This document shows positions 22,443 through 33,889 of a stretch of 64,000 nucleotides of DNA, in pieces; the first letter of the stretch is position 1; every line of letters starts with the position of its first letter. Both the position numbers and the translations under genes were made by a program. This DNA is from Ilex aquifolium (taxonomy: Eukaryota; Streptophyta; Magnoliopsida; Aquifoliales; Aquifoliaceae), in the NCBI GenBank assembly GCA_951799425.1, contig OX637404.1, positions 19,740,545 to 19,804,544 of the forward strand. The letters are read 5' to 3'. The notes beneath the pieces are model-generated. The model had not been told where the DNA came from, did no database searches, and was given only the letters and a program-made list of their open reading frames with translations.

Positions 22443-23472
22443 GGGGAATCGCACTTTACACCCCAAAATATTTAAGAATTTTTATTTGGGTTAATTACAA
22501 TCTGCCCTCTCCAACTATGTTCCTTGTTGCAATCAGCTCCCTGTAATTTCAAATGCTGCAATTTTTTCCCTCCAAATTTTAAGAGGATTAAGTTGACAAA
22601 ATACAGTGGCTGAACACCTAAAAGAACCATTATTTCCCTTCTTCTTTTTTTGAGATACTAATTTTGTCCCTAAAAAATAAGAAAATAGAAAAGTCAAGAC
22701 TAAAAAATAAAGAAACATTTGCCTCCGTCTCATCATAGGAAAGAAAGGGTTTCTACCGAAAGGGAAAGAGAATGAGAGTTAATCATCTGAGGTAGGGGAG
22801 GATGGAAGTAAGGCTTATAATTGAACGAACCCAAACGAGCTCGAGTCGAGCTCATTTTTTTAAACGAGTTTAAAACATTATTCAAGTTCGATTCGTGTAA
22901 ACGAGTCGAGCTTGAGTAGTTCGGTTCGGTTATCAACCCTAGATGAAAGGGTATAAGGGTATAAGAGTAAAAAGAGAAGTATGGATATTTGGTATAAGGG
23001 AAAAATAGGTGTAAGCGTAATTATCTTTTTTTAACAAAGTAGAGATCACGTGAATTTGATATGTCTAACGTTTGTCAATTTTATTTTCTAAAAATAACTA
23101 TTAGAGTTGATTGCAAAATATTCAAACTTAAAAGGGGCTATTTGTTGAAATTAAAACTTGAAAGAATAAGTTGTAAACTGTCCAAAGCTGAAGAGGATAT
23201 TTTATAATTAATCTTTTTTATTTTGTATTAGATTAAATTTTCTATATTATACTCCTACTATATTAAAATATTATAATGTAACATTTCTGTTAACTTTCGT
23301 TGTTCATTTCATCAAAAATCACTTCATTGACATTAACGATGACGAAATGAGTAACGAAATGAACATATTACAACATTTTTAATGTATTTAGGGTGTATAT
23401 GACAAATCTAATCTTTAGGAGTATAGATTAGGAATTCTTAAATCTTTGGGGTATAAAATACAATTCATCCAA
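22443..23472. mobile_element. outer MITE (interrupted by an inner MITE)
   Basis: Imperfect inverted ends were recognised: GCACTTTACACCCCAAAATA then TTTAAGAATT at the left (about 22450-22482), and the inverse of GAATTCTTAAATCTTTGGGG then TATAAAATACA at the right (about 23432-23465). The inner 22488-23213 block interrupts the left arm. The remaining right part (23214-23472) is itself partly self-complementary, around ATTTCATCAAAAATC and GATGACGAAATGAGTAACG. No target duplication was settled. Confidence 0.5.
22488..23213. mobile_element. inner MITE, Mutator-like
   Basis: It starts GGGTTAATTACAATCTGCCC and ends with the inverse of GATTAATTATAAAATATCC. Further inside, TTGCAATCAGCTCCC pairs with the right arm's GAGTTGATTGCAA. 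The flanks are the T-rich TTTTTATTT on both sides, which suits a 9-bp Mutator-type duplication but is low complexity. At 22815-22940 it contains an ACGAGCTCGAGTCGAGCTC-rich piece like the inner part of a hAT MITE. Confidence 0.5.
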
Positions 23473-23812
23473 AAACAAATATAGTAAAAATAAAAATGCC
23501 AATAGTAGTTCTCTTCCCTCCTTTTTTTTTTTTTTTTTTTTTCTCTGAAACAACTTCTCTTACCTACTCACCCAGAAAAGCAAATTCTCTTTACCTGCTA
23601 TTATGTTAAGTAGAGTGAGCAGAGAGGAGAACTCTCCCCACTCACTCACACTGACACGCGCTCATCACGAGTCAACACAAGCTACTTCGTCGAGTTGAGA
23701 ACAAGAAAACTAATGTACATCTCAATCAATGAGTCGTATTTGTACCAACTTTCTATGACAAAACTACCAATCTGCAAGTCCCCGGTATTGCAAAACCTCC
23801 CCCTCCCCCCCC

Positions 23813-23844
<32 letters not shown>

Positions 23845-24388
23845 GTGACACACACACACTCCAATCATGTGGCAGCTTTCTGTTTCTTTTTGAGTCACTG
23901 AGCAGCCACTTTTTCACTTACTGTAGTGCTTTTTTCCCTTGTAAATGCTGCTATGCTTCCATTATCGAAGCACACATTGAGCTTATCTATCTCATTCTTT
24001 CTTTCTTTTTTATATTAGGTTAAAAAGTCTTGGTCTTTCTTCGTTTCTTAATGACGGGTTTTGCTCCGTTGTCGGTCAACTTTTTTACAGCTCTTGTGAT
24101 TCTAAATGACTGACTTCTGGGATTTGTTTTATGGGTTTTTCTCAAATTGAGGTCTACAAGTTTTGAGCTTTAAAGAAGAGAAATTGAGGTAAGAGTAAGT
24201 GGGTTGTATGTAGAGTTTATAAGGGAAATCTTCCTTAAATATTCATAGTTTGATGAATTCAATTGAGGTTTTCAAGATGACAATTCAACTTGGTCATTGT
24301 GTAGAAGGCATATAGTTCTTCTTGGTTTGTGTTTTCGTGGGGTTTATATGTAATCTTTGAGAGAGTCATTCTGTCATTTATGAATTCA
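23473..24388 (+). promoter_or_regulatory. upstream region and probable 5' leader of the SPL6-like gene
   Basis: No coding sequence is seen. Landmarks are a T run (23521-23542), a C run of about 19 (23805-23823) followed by CT repeats (23824-23844) and a short CA run. Pyrimidine-rich leaders of this kind are common before plant SPL genes. The TSS cannot be placed. In-frame ATGs at 24329 and 24380 precede the chosen start at 24389. Confidence 0.45.
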
Positions 24389-27300
24389 ATGGAGTCTTGG
24401 AGCTATGTTTCTGGGGGCAAGGGTTTTGCATCTGAGGAATCTGTTTGTGCTTTTGATGGGATTGCAAAAGGTAAAAATGGGTTGATGGGTTGGGAATTGA
24501 AAACCCCAAGTAGCTTTGGAAGCAATATGGTAGGCTCAAGTCATGAATCAATTGAGAATCAGACTTGTGTTGAATTGGGTTTTCCAGAGGTGATGAGAGA
24601 ATCAATACCCAATGCCTCAATCAGGGATGTTTGGAGTAGCAAGGTTGGTGGGGGAAGAATGTTCAATCCAGCTAAAACTATCACAAATGCATTCTCTGGG
24701 GAAGAGGAGTCCATTTCTAAGCTATCAAGCTCAGTTTTGGAGTCTAATTGTAAGGACTCATCCTTCATTGATTTGAAGTTGGGGAGGTTAGCTGATCATA
24801 GTGATGCCCAAAATTTTAATTCCTCTGAGACAACCCACAATATGTCTTCAGCAGAATCATCTATGCTAGCTAAGAGAGTTCGAGCAGGGGGTTTGAATTC
24901 TTCAACACCCTTTTGCCAAGTTTATGGGTGTAAGAAAGATCTTAGCTCCTCTAAAGATTACCATAAGAAGCATAAAGTTTGTGAGGTTCACTCAAAGACT
25001 GCCAAAGTCATTGTGAATGGCATTGAACAAAGGTTTTGTCAACAATGTAGCAGGTTGTTTTTTGATCGTTTAGTCATTTATCTTTTTACACTGTATATCT
25101 TAAGCAATTTTTTAAGAAAAGATGGAGAAAATTGGAGATCTTACACTGCACAATATTTAGCTAGGAATTTTTGCAACTGTGAATTGTATTATTTATCCCA
25201 GTACACACCAGATTTTCTCAATTTGTTCTCTTCCACCTTCTCAACAACCATTCCCCAGCCATCACCCTTCTGGAATCCTGGAAGCGGGTTAGTTAATTTA
25301 TTCTCCTTATTTTCAGAATTACATGATAAAGTGCTTCCAACCTTCAGTCCACAATATTCATGTCAAATCAGCTATGTGGTTGATCTTGTTTTGCAGAAAA
25401 GTCTACCTTTACCATCAAATTATAAGCCAGCATGTTTTTGTTGCAAATAGCTAAAATTGACCTTGTCAATCTCAAGCTTGCCAAAGTGAGAGAAGTAACA
25501 TGCTTTTCATTTGTGATATAACATATGAAAGCTACCTTATTCCTCTACAGGTTTCATTTGCTGGCTGAATTTGATGATTGTAAGCGCAGCTGCCGTAAAC
25601 GTCTTGCAGGCCACAATGAACGTCGAAGGAAACCTCATGGGGGTATTCACTCTGGCAGAACTGCGAGGTTGTTTCAGCCATATGATGGTATTAAATATAC
25701 CTTCTCCCGAACTTGGATTAAACTTTGTAGTTTTGATTAAATTTGGCATCACTTTCTTCTTTTGGCTATGTATTAATGTGATCGCATTGTTTTCATTTTT
25801 TATTAGCCAAACAATGCACATGAATGCAGTCACTAACCCCGGTTAAAAGTAATGGAGTCAATCAGCTTACACTTCTATATCTGTATGAAAATATCTTTGA
25901 CCTCCCAAATCTAGTAGTAATGGTTTGAGGATTAGTAAGCTGATATAGAGGTTTAATTCCTCCAAAGTACTGTTTGTATTCCATATCTTCTATTTTTGAT
26001 TTTGTGAGTTACATATTTTCTATTGCAATAAGTTCTCTATTACAGTTTTATTGCTTGTAGTCAGCACTCCTTAAGGTACATTACTAGCTTCAAATTATTT
26101 TACATTTTCTGTCAGAAATATCAGCTCTTGGACTTCATTTTTTTCAGTAACTAGCTCTTGGACTTTGTTGTGTTCTTTTAATGTACTTTGTGCTTGAACA
26201 GAAACTACCCTCATACCATAAAATATATCTCCACTTTTATAGTTTTGCTTTGCGCATATGATGCAAAGTTAAGCCACGAATTGGACAATGGTACCTGGAA
26301 AGACATTTCCATTATTATTATGTAGTAGAAGTAAGACGACCTTTAGGAGTTGTTATTTTGCAATGTGCATCTTTGGAGCTCTGAGCATTGGTTTCATTTG
26401 GTCCAAGAAAAAAACCTAGTGTACCATGTTACAAGGTTACACAAGATAAATTCTAGCTTTTCGCAACCACAGCAAATGTCCATAGCTTCAAAAAACAGTA
26501 CAAGAGAAACAGACATGGATGTTAACCATAACTCACAGATGCAGGATGCATATTTTATGATCATACACATTCATGATTGGCACACTGTGCACCTATCAAT
26601 CTACATGATTGGCTCATGTCTACATGTCTGACAGAAATCTGATCGGAGTTGGGCACTTTCAAGAAAGTCTTTTAATACTTGTGAACTATATATTATAGGT
26701 CTCGAATGTTTCTCTGTTCGTAAAAGAGCGCTCTATTTTAACACTATTAGTTCCTCAAATACGTCCCATTGCTGCTTTTGGAAACTATAATTTACGGTTA
26801 TTATCGAACATTGTTCAGGTTCTGCAGGTAGCAGCCTCTCGCAACCAAAGAAGTATGAGATGAATGATTGGTCCAGGCACATGAAATTTGAAGATGGGGC
26901 TGATTATATTCCATCAGCGATTCCTATTGCAAATGAACATCTGCATTCAAAGTCAATTTTCAGTTCTTATGCTTTTGACAAACATTGTCTCCCTTTCCAT
27001 GAGAATGGAATTATTTCTACAACAGGAAGCAAATTTAGTGAGAACAGTGATGCGGTCTCAAACTTTGTCTCACATTCTTTGTTTCCAACCCGCTCAATAG
27101 GAAGTGAGGAATTTACTTTTATGAACTCAGCAGCGCCTATTCAGGGGCCATCAGAAGTATCAGACTCTGGTCGTGCTCTCTCTCTTCTGTCATCTCAATC
27201 AAAGAATTCTCCAAGTCATTCATCAGGAATCCCCATGGCTCACTCACTGATTATCCCAGGCAGCACTGCTCATTATAGTGTAAGATCATTCTCTGAGAAA

Positions 27301-27543
27301 CCCTTGGGAGTGAGCATGCGGGCGTCAACAAGTGGAGAATCAAGCCACATTCTCTCATCTGGGATAAATTCTTTAGCAGAGACTCACTTAGATCCCATTC
27401 TCATTTCTGATGGTACTGATGCTATCAACTTTGTAATGGATGGAATTTTCAATGGGTCGGAATATATAAATGGCAAGGACAATCTTTCTGGTGAAGATGG
27501 GCCTACTATTGATTTGCTTCAACTTTCGTCACAGCTTCAGTGA
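24389..27543 (+). CDS. SPL6: SBP-box transcription factor, SPL6-like, miR156 target
   Basis: This is a plant-specific nuclear transcription factor that binds GTAC-core promoter sites. Coding exons are 24389-25053, 25551-25687 and 26819-27543 (508 codons plus stop), with GT-AG introns and matching phases. The SBP domain spans about residues 174-250: CQVYGC, the zinc ligands up to FCQQCSR, and then, across intron 1, [20 protein letters not shown] with the basic nuclear signal NERRRK. Intron 1 sits within CSR|FH, as is usual in this family. The start [10 protein letters not shown] fits SPL6 relatives; MNSMESW at 24380 is the alternative. Exon 3 has two acceptors 9 bp apart (26819 or 26828). The C-terminus ends at LLQLSSQLQ, whereas I recall relatives having roughly 20 more residues. 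DDCKRSC replaces the common DDGKRSC. Assignment to SPL6 is by the N-terminus and the ALSLLSSQS / DLLQLSS motifs. Confidence 0.9.
27173..27192 (+). promoter_or_regulatory. miR156/157 target site in the SPL coding region
   Basis: The 20-nt GTGCTCTCTCTCTTCTGTCA is the classic miR156 complementary element of SPL genes and encodes ALSLLS in exon 3. It predicts repression by miR156 in the juvenile phase and release with age, which is established for miR156-targeted SPLs. Confidence 0.95.
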
Positions 27544-29188
27544 GGTAACTGGTAAGCATCAAAAGCATTTTGTGCTGGTGAAGCTCTTTCTGCGGCCTCA
27601 GGGTACGTCAGTATTTTCCAGACAATCTCATTTCCATTTATTTTACTGAAATAGCTATACCCCATGTCAGAAATCTTTACTTACGAAACTGGAATATGAG
27701 TGCTTTGCTATGCGCTATTGGGTCGAAAGCCCCCCCAAGACATTGCTTCTTTGGTCCTAGAAACTTGCCTCATTAAGCAATATGTTTGGCCTCAACCTCG
27801 ACTCTGTTATCCAAAAATATTGTGTATATATTTAGATTTAGGAAACTTAACAATTTTTGCAAATCTAAAACAAAAAGCTTACTGTATAAAACAAAATAAT
27901 GCACTCACAGGGACGCGAATTTACACGAACAATTAATAAAAAAATCAAAATAGATAATCCGAGCATTGTGAAATAAAATCTCATTGAGATAGATTTGCTC
28001 ATTTTCGGTGCACAAGGTCGATGAGCAACTGTCTCCCTAGATAGAACGGATTTTTTGTCCTTGAAGAAGCAGCACTTCAATCTTTTAAGACTCCAGCAAA
28101 CACAACTTAAGTTTATATTTGAACTGAATTAAAAGAACAATGCAACAATATGCAGAGCAAGAAGAAATATTTGAAAACTGGAATCCAGAATATGATGGAT
28201 TGAAATGACAATGGGGCAATCTATTTATAGACTCTTGGTGGCTTTTCAGATTGCTTGAAGAGGCATGGGTTGTCACTGTTCAGATTGAAGGGACACATTC
28301 TTTAATATGAATAGGCAAAGACACTTCTTTAATCTGAACACAGCCTCTGGAATGAACTAGACCCATTTTGGCACCAAATTCAAAGTAATGGATAGAAATT
28401 TAAAAATTCGGTTGGATTTAAATTTCAGTTGGGATTTTAATTTCGATTCGCATTCGGATCCAATTGATTTGACCCATAACCTGCCAAGCCGTGGGCGGTG
28501 CACGTGTGTGATAATCAAGGTAGTGTAGGCATTCGTTCCACTCACAAAAGTGTGGTACTCCTTGTGGCCCAACACATGAAGTCGACTAGAAATATATTAA
28601 CTCATCAAAGTGTTGGTCTTCTTTTAATGTGGGACAAGTCTTATTTTACTGCATCCAACTTAGTTTATTTCATCATTTCAAATAGATTACTTTGAGACAT
28701 AATTTCTCATTCAAATCTTAATGGTTTCAGACAAATAAATATATCACGTTAATCTCCTCACAGGGGAGAATGCGTTTAAATTTGATACCACCAATTTCGA
28801 GGTGTGAGTCCCACTTTTATTTTAGTTCCAAGTTGCTCAAATAATTTGTTTATGACCATTTTTTCCAAAGAGTCTTCAAGCACATCTTCTAAATTCTTAT
28901 TTCAACCAAGCCGCAAGTAGTACAACAAATGACCATGCAACAAAAGATTAGATTAACATACAAAAATCTAGATTGGTAAAGATTAGAAATCATTCTCATT
29001 TTTTTGGCTGGACGAATGGCCAAAAATGCCACCCACCAAAAGAGCGGAAGCATCAATAAACATATCCCAAGCCCAATTTGTTCTGAAATCATGGACAAAG
29101 TATGAATGGAGAGTTTTATCATTGAATTGCATGCAAATACATAAGATCCTTAACGTGTTTTTATAGGTAATATGTATAGTAATGACAT
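27544..29188. other. SPL 3' region and spacer
   Basis: The first 300 bases are likely 3' UTR; a TGGTGAAGC word shortly after the stop may be a relic of a longer C-terminus. The rest is AT-rich, without recognisable genes. The last eight bases (29181-29188, AATGACAT) are the left target duplication of the hAT-type shell. Confidence 0.5.
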
Positions 29189-29428
29189 CAGGGGTGGCTC
29201 GATACAATTGGAGGCCTAAAGCAACTAATATTAAATAGGCCTTTTATTTTTAAAAAATAATTTAAATCTTTTTTTTTTTTTTTTTTTGCCTTTTGAGATG
29301 AAAATTTGTTATTACATATTTTTTTGATTGACTAAATAATTAATTCGCTTAGTCTTTCTTATATATAGTCAATTTTATAGAGAATTTTATTAGTTTTAAT
29401 TGAGAAAAGCTTTTATATGTAAAAGAAA

Positions 29429-29671
29429 ATGTTACAGCATGTCAATAATATTCCGTAAAAAAATACAATAAAAAAAGAATCTATTATTTTCATCTAATTC
29501 AGTATTTTCATGTAGAATGATTTCTTTTGTTTATAAAATTTTTGTTAAAATATTTAAGTCTAAAAACTAATCTAGATCATGGATACTAGAGAAATTACTG
29601 AATTAGATGAAAATAATAGATTCTTTTTTTATTGTATTTTTTTACGGAATATTATTGACATGCTGTAACAT
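29429..29671. repeat. perfect 76-bp inverted repeat with 91-bp loop
   Basis: Bases 29429-29504 and 29596-29671 are exact inverse complements over 76 bp, by direct reading of both arms. A further TTATTGACATGCTGTAACAT unit is repeated in tandem just right of the right arm. The hairpin is AT-rich and lies in the left arm of the hAT-type shell. Confidence 0.9.
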
Positions 29672-29696
29672 TATTGACATGCTGTAACATTTTACG

Positions 29697-30271
29697 AAAT
29701 TACCAATACTAGAGAAATATTTGAAAATTTTTCATATTATATTTTCAAATTAAATAGAAAATCACAAAATTTTTTAACTTCAGATTACTCAGTACATTTG
29801 AGTTATCTTGTCATCGGTATGTTTATTAATTTTTTTCTCTACAAATTGTCAGTTATTCATGAAATATAATTTTGGTTGGTTTAAAATGAGATAGAGAAAT
29901 TAATTTTAATTGTACATTTTGAAAGAGAGTGATATGCTTAATTTAAATAGAACTTGTAATTTTTTTTTTTCAGTTAAACATATTTGTATTAAATTCAAAT
30001 ATTATTGTGTGGCTAATGAGTTGGACTCTTGGGCCCAACTCTCTTTAGCATTTCTTAGTTGGTTAGGACTTTTTAGGTCTTATCTTTATGGTCAGAATTT
30101 TTTAGGGTTTTTTAGGTGTAGGTACAATTTTTAAGACTTATTTAGGCAAAAGTGTATGGATAAGTTGTTTATTCATTTAAGTACAATTTTTATAAAACTT
30201 GTTTGGTTTAGGTACAAAATTCAAATGAATTAAAATCATTTTTACCTAAACACCCTTCCTTAATTTATGCA
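29697..30271 (+). repeat. direct repeat R1 (partner 40127-40702)
   Basis: About 575 bp is nearly identical to 40127-40702, including ACTCTTGGGCCCAACTCTC and the MULE left terminus TAGGTGTAGGTACAATTTTT. Only a handful of differences were seen. It holds about 410 bp of flank plus the first 160 bp of the MULE. Confidence 0.92.
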
Positions 30272-30896
30272 GCAATATTTGACAGTTATTTGAGGAATCA
30301 AATATCTAAAAATTCCATAATTGTTATCTTTAATTTTCAAATTTTGAATGTGCAGTTTTTATAGAATAAACGGTTGGGCAATATACGGCTGTAAGATTGT
30401 GGGTACAACAGCAGGTTTGCAAAACTTCTCTGTGGTGGATTTGTTCGTGAAAACAGTTGCAATCATCAATCATCGGTTTCGTTGGAAGGTTTGTTCGTAA
30501 AAACAATTGAAAAAATTCGGTTTTCTTTGATCAGACATCAACTTTGTTTGATCTTTTTTTTTTTTCTTCGTTGATAATTCTATTTTTACTCGTTTTTTTT
30601 GCTTGGAAATTCCTACGTTCATTGTCTTGAATGTTATGTATTCGTTTATGGATTCGGTCATTTTTTTTGGGTAATTCCTATGTTTGATCTTGTTTTATGT
30701 ATGTTCCCTGATGAATTGAATTGGAGAAAAGTTATGCCTTCATTATAAGTAGTGTAACTGTTTCGTTTCAGATTTTTTTTTTTCGTTGTTGGAATGAAGA
30801 AAATAAAAATTATTTTTGTGTTAATGTGTGTAAATGTTTTTTATCAGAATTATGTGTGTTAATGTGTGTAAATGATAATTTATGCAATGTTTTCAA

Positions 30897-31230
30897 CCAA
30901 TGTCTCAATTTTGGTAGAGACTGTATATTGTAACTATTTTTTGTTTTATGTTTTTCTTCCAGTATGACACTAATTAATTCAGGCATTTGTTTTTTTGTTT
31001 AATGTAACTGTTTTTTTTGTTTTCGTTTTTTTTTTGTATTGATACATTGTCATTCCCCTTCAGCCAATGTCTCATATTTGGTAGAGCCTGTATATTGTAA
31101 CTATTTTTGGTTTTATGTTTTTCTTCCAGTATGGCACTAATTAATTCAGGCATTTGTAATTTTTTAATGTAACTGTTTAGTATGATTGTTTCATTTTTTG
31201 TGTATTGATACATTGTCATTCATTTTTCCC
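30897..31230 (+). repeat. two tandem copies of a 167-bp unit in the transposase leader
   Basis: CCAATGTCTCA begins at 30897 and at 31064. Both copies continue with GGTAGAG, GTATATTGTAACTATTTTT, TTTTTCTTCCAGTATGRCAC, TAATTAATTCAGGCATTTGT and a TTGATACATTGTCATTC end. Each unit holds a splice-acceptor-like CTTCCAG, so alternative leaders are possible. Confidence 0.85.
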
Positions 31231-31245
31231 AGTTGTAATCAGGAA

Positions 31246-33707
31246 ATGGAGGGAATAGTGCTGCTTGTATGCAAATATGATGTTGACACATATATTATCA
31301 GATGTTCTGCTCGTGCAACATTTGATTTCATTTATGGTAGGCTTTGCGGCAAATGGGAGGAATTGGGTAATTTGTCTGTTGTCATGTCATATTCTATTCC
31401 AGGGCACTCAAAATGTTGTTTGCAAAATGATGAGAACTTGCGTAATATGTTTGATATAATGCGCATGACAAATGTTAATCATGCTGAGGTCATGGTAACT
31501 AGGCAAGATAAAGAGTCACGTGTGGTGGTTGATGATAATTTGCTTGAAGATGTTTTTATTTGCGGCGATGGGGTTGAGTGTGATGATGATTTGCTCCCTA
31601 GCTTTTGCTCACATACAGAAAAAATATTGTTAACAGCTGGGTGGTCAAATGAAATAAGTCGTGTAGGACAAAGGTTTGAAGGTGGTGTCACACATTTCAG
31701 GAAAGCTCTGTGCAAATACTCAATAGAGATTGGGTTCAAGTTTAATTATGTGAGGAATTGTAGGGATAGGGTTATTGCTGAGTGCGCTGCGAAGTATGAT
31801 AAAGGGTGTGGATGGCATGTAAATGCTACGATTCAAAAACTTAATGGTTTCTTTTACATACGGAAAATGAATAATGAACACACATGTGGAGTAGCGCTGC
31901 GTACCACAAAGAACAAGAGATTATCTTGTAATTTGATTGGAGATTTGATTGTTGATAATGTTCGTGATCAGACGTCCACTCGTCCAGTCGACGTGGTTAG
32001 TGATTTCCTTACATCTTATGATCTTGACGTATCTTATCACCAAGCTTGGATGGGGGTGGAAAAAGTAAAGGGTATGCTTTTTGGGGATCATACGTTGTCG
32101 TACAAACAGTTACGATGGTATGTGGATGCTGCGAGTAATACAAACCATGGGAGCCATATAGTTTTGCATTGTGATAATGAGTCTAACCGTTTCCATAGAT
32201 TATTTGTGTCCTTCAAGGCTTGTATTGATGGTTTCAATTATTGTCGCCCAATTTTATTCATTGATGTGACATTCATTAAAGGAAAGTACAAAGGATGCAT
32301 TCTTTCGGCAATTGGCAAGGATGGTAATCAGGGTATAATTCTGATAACCTTTTTTATTTAAATGTTGCTTTTGTATTTTCTTTGTTGTATTTGCTTTTAT
32401 TTAAATGTTGCTTTTGTATTTTTCTAAGTGTGTGGTTTGTCATAGGTACTCTAATGCATACAGATGGTGTGTATGAATATTTTGTTGTTAACTATATAAT
32501 GTAACTGTATTATTTATATATTTTTTCGGTATTTAAATATTATAAATGCATGTGTTTATTGTAACTATTTTAATATAACAGGTTGGTGTATTTTGTTTGC
32601 ACTGATGTGAATCTGTAGGCAATCGTTTTATTATTTCACTTAACTATATACATTTACCTTTGTATTTCAGGATTATACCCACTAGCGTTTGCGATTGTTG
32701 ACTCGGAAAATGAGGCAAATTGGTTATGGTTCTTACAACAACTGTTAGAGATTTTGGATCCGAATAGGGACATTACATTTGTCTCTGATCGTAATGTTGG
32801 TTTGTTGGAAGCAATGCCAAAGATTTTTCCAAGGTGTCACCACGCTTTTTGTTTGCAACACTTGAAGGCGAACTTGCGGGACAAGTTCAGTGGTAGCCGT
32901 TATTCGAATGGATTTCGGGAGCATATGGTGGTGCTGTTGTGTGAGTGTGCTTATGCCCCCACCATTTCACTGTTTACCCAAAAAATTGAAGCTTTTCGAA
33001 GTGAGGGTGGTTACATTGTCAAACGTTTTTTGGATAATCTTCCATATGAGCATTGGGCAAATGCATACTTTAAAGGTAGACGTTATGGCAAGATGAACTC
33101 TAATGCAGTGGAGTCTTTCAATTCGTGAATTATGAAAGCACGACATCTACCCATTACGAGCATGGTTGACACTATTCGGTGTCAAATTATGAATCAAATT
33201 GGTGCTAGGATGATCACTGCATGTACATGGAATGAAAATTTATGTCCTGAGATGGATTCAAGATTACAGGTTGCATTTGCGAAAAGCAGGTCTTGGGCTG
33301 TTAGTGTTTCGAACCATGATGTGTATGAAGTTAATTCAAATCCTTCTGTTTCAGTCGACATTCAGAATGGTACGTGTTCATGCTTTCAATGGCAGATTAA
33401 TGGGTTTCCTTGTTCTCATGCAGTAGCGGCAATACGTAAAAGTGGGAGAAATATGAATGAGTTTGTTGATTATTATTATCATGTTAGTACATATAAGAAA
33501 TCATACGCTCAACCTATACTCCCAATCCCTACTCTTGGTCGTTCGGACTTCAATGTTGAAGAAGCTGATATTTTGCCACCATCAACTAAGAAGCAGTCGG
33601 GCCGACCCAAAAAATGTAGAATTAGGTCAAGGGGGGAACTTATTAGACAAATTCGATGTGGACGGTTAGGTAGTCACAACAAGAAATCTTGTAAAGAACC
33701 TTTGTGA
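31246..33707 (+). pseudogene. MuDR-type MULE transposase, one in-frame stop
   Basis: The transposase would cut and paste the element through its TIRs. Exons 31246-32332 and 32671-33707 join in phase (Q-G|LYPLAFAIVDSE) across a 338-bp GT-AG intron and span 707 codons. Domains in order: an N-terminal PB1-like part; a MuDR DNA-binding zinc finger (about residues 150-235, CAAKYDKGCGWHVNA...NNEHTCG); the MULE DDE core with Asp about 340 (LFIDVTFIKGKYKG), Asp about 402 (FVSDRNVG) and Glu about 510 (NAVESFNS); and a SWIM finger (CSCFQWQINGFPCSHAVAAI). It ends with a Lys/Arg-rich tail bearing a weak CCHC-like IRCGRLGSHNKKSC. Codon 515 is TGA (33126-33128), where relatives usually have Trp (NSWIMKARHLP), so a single change silenced it. 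The ATG at 31246 gives MEGIVLLVCKYD; an earlier in-frame ATG at 31186 exists. Confidence 0.88.
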
Positions 33708-33889
33708 TTAGCATTATTATTTTAAACTAATAATGCATTTATTTGAATATTTATTTTTTTTCAATTGCTGTTTTATTTAGTAATAGTTTTTTTATGGATA
33801 TGTTAATCTGGATGTTATAGTATGGGTGCAAATTTATGTATGTTGAGTAAATTTCTGGTGGATGAATGGAAAATCAAAACTGGAAAATC

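Noticed and set aside
24329-25450. A single 373-codon open stretch at the SPL locus
   Set aside because: It runs through the exon 1 donor at 25053|25054 into intron 1. The SBP domain continues in phase only after the acceptor at 25550.
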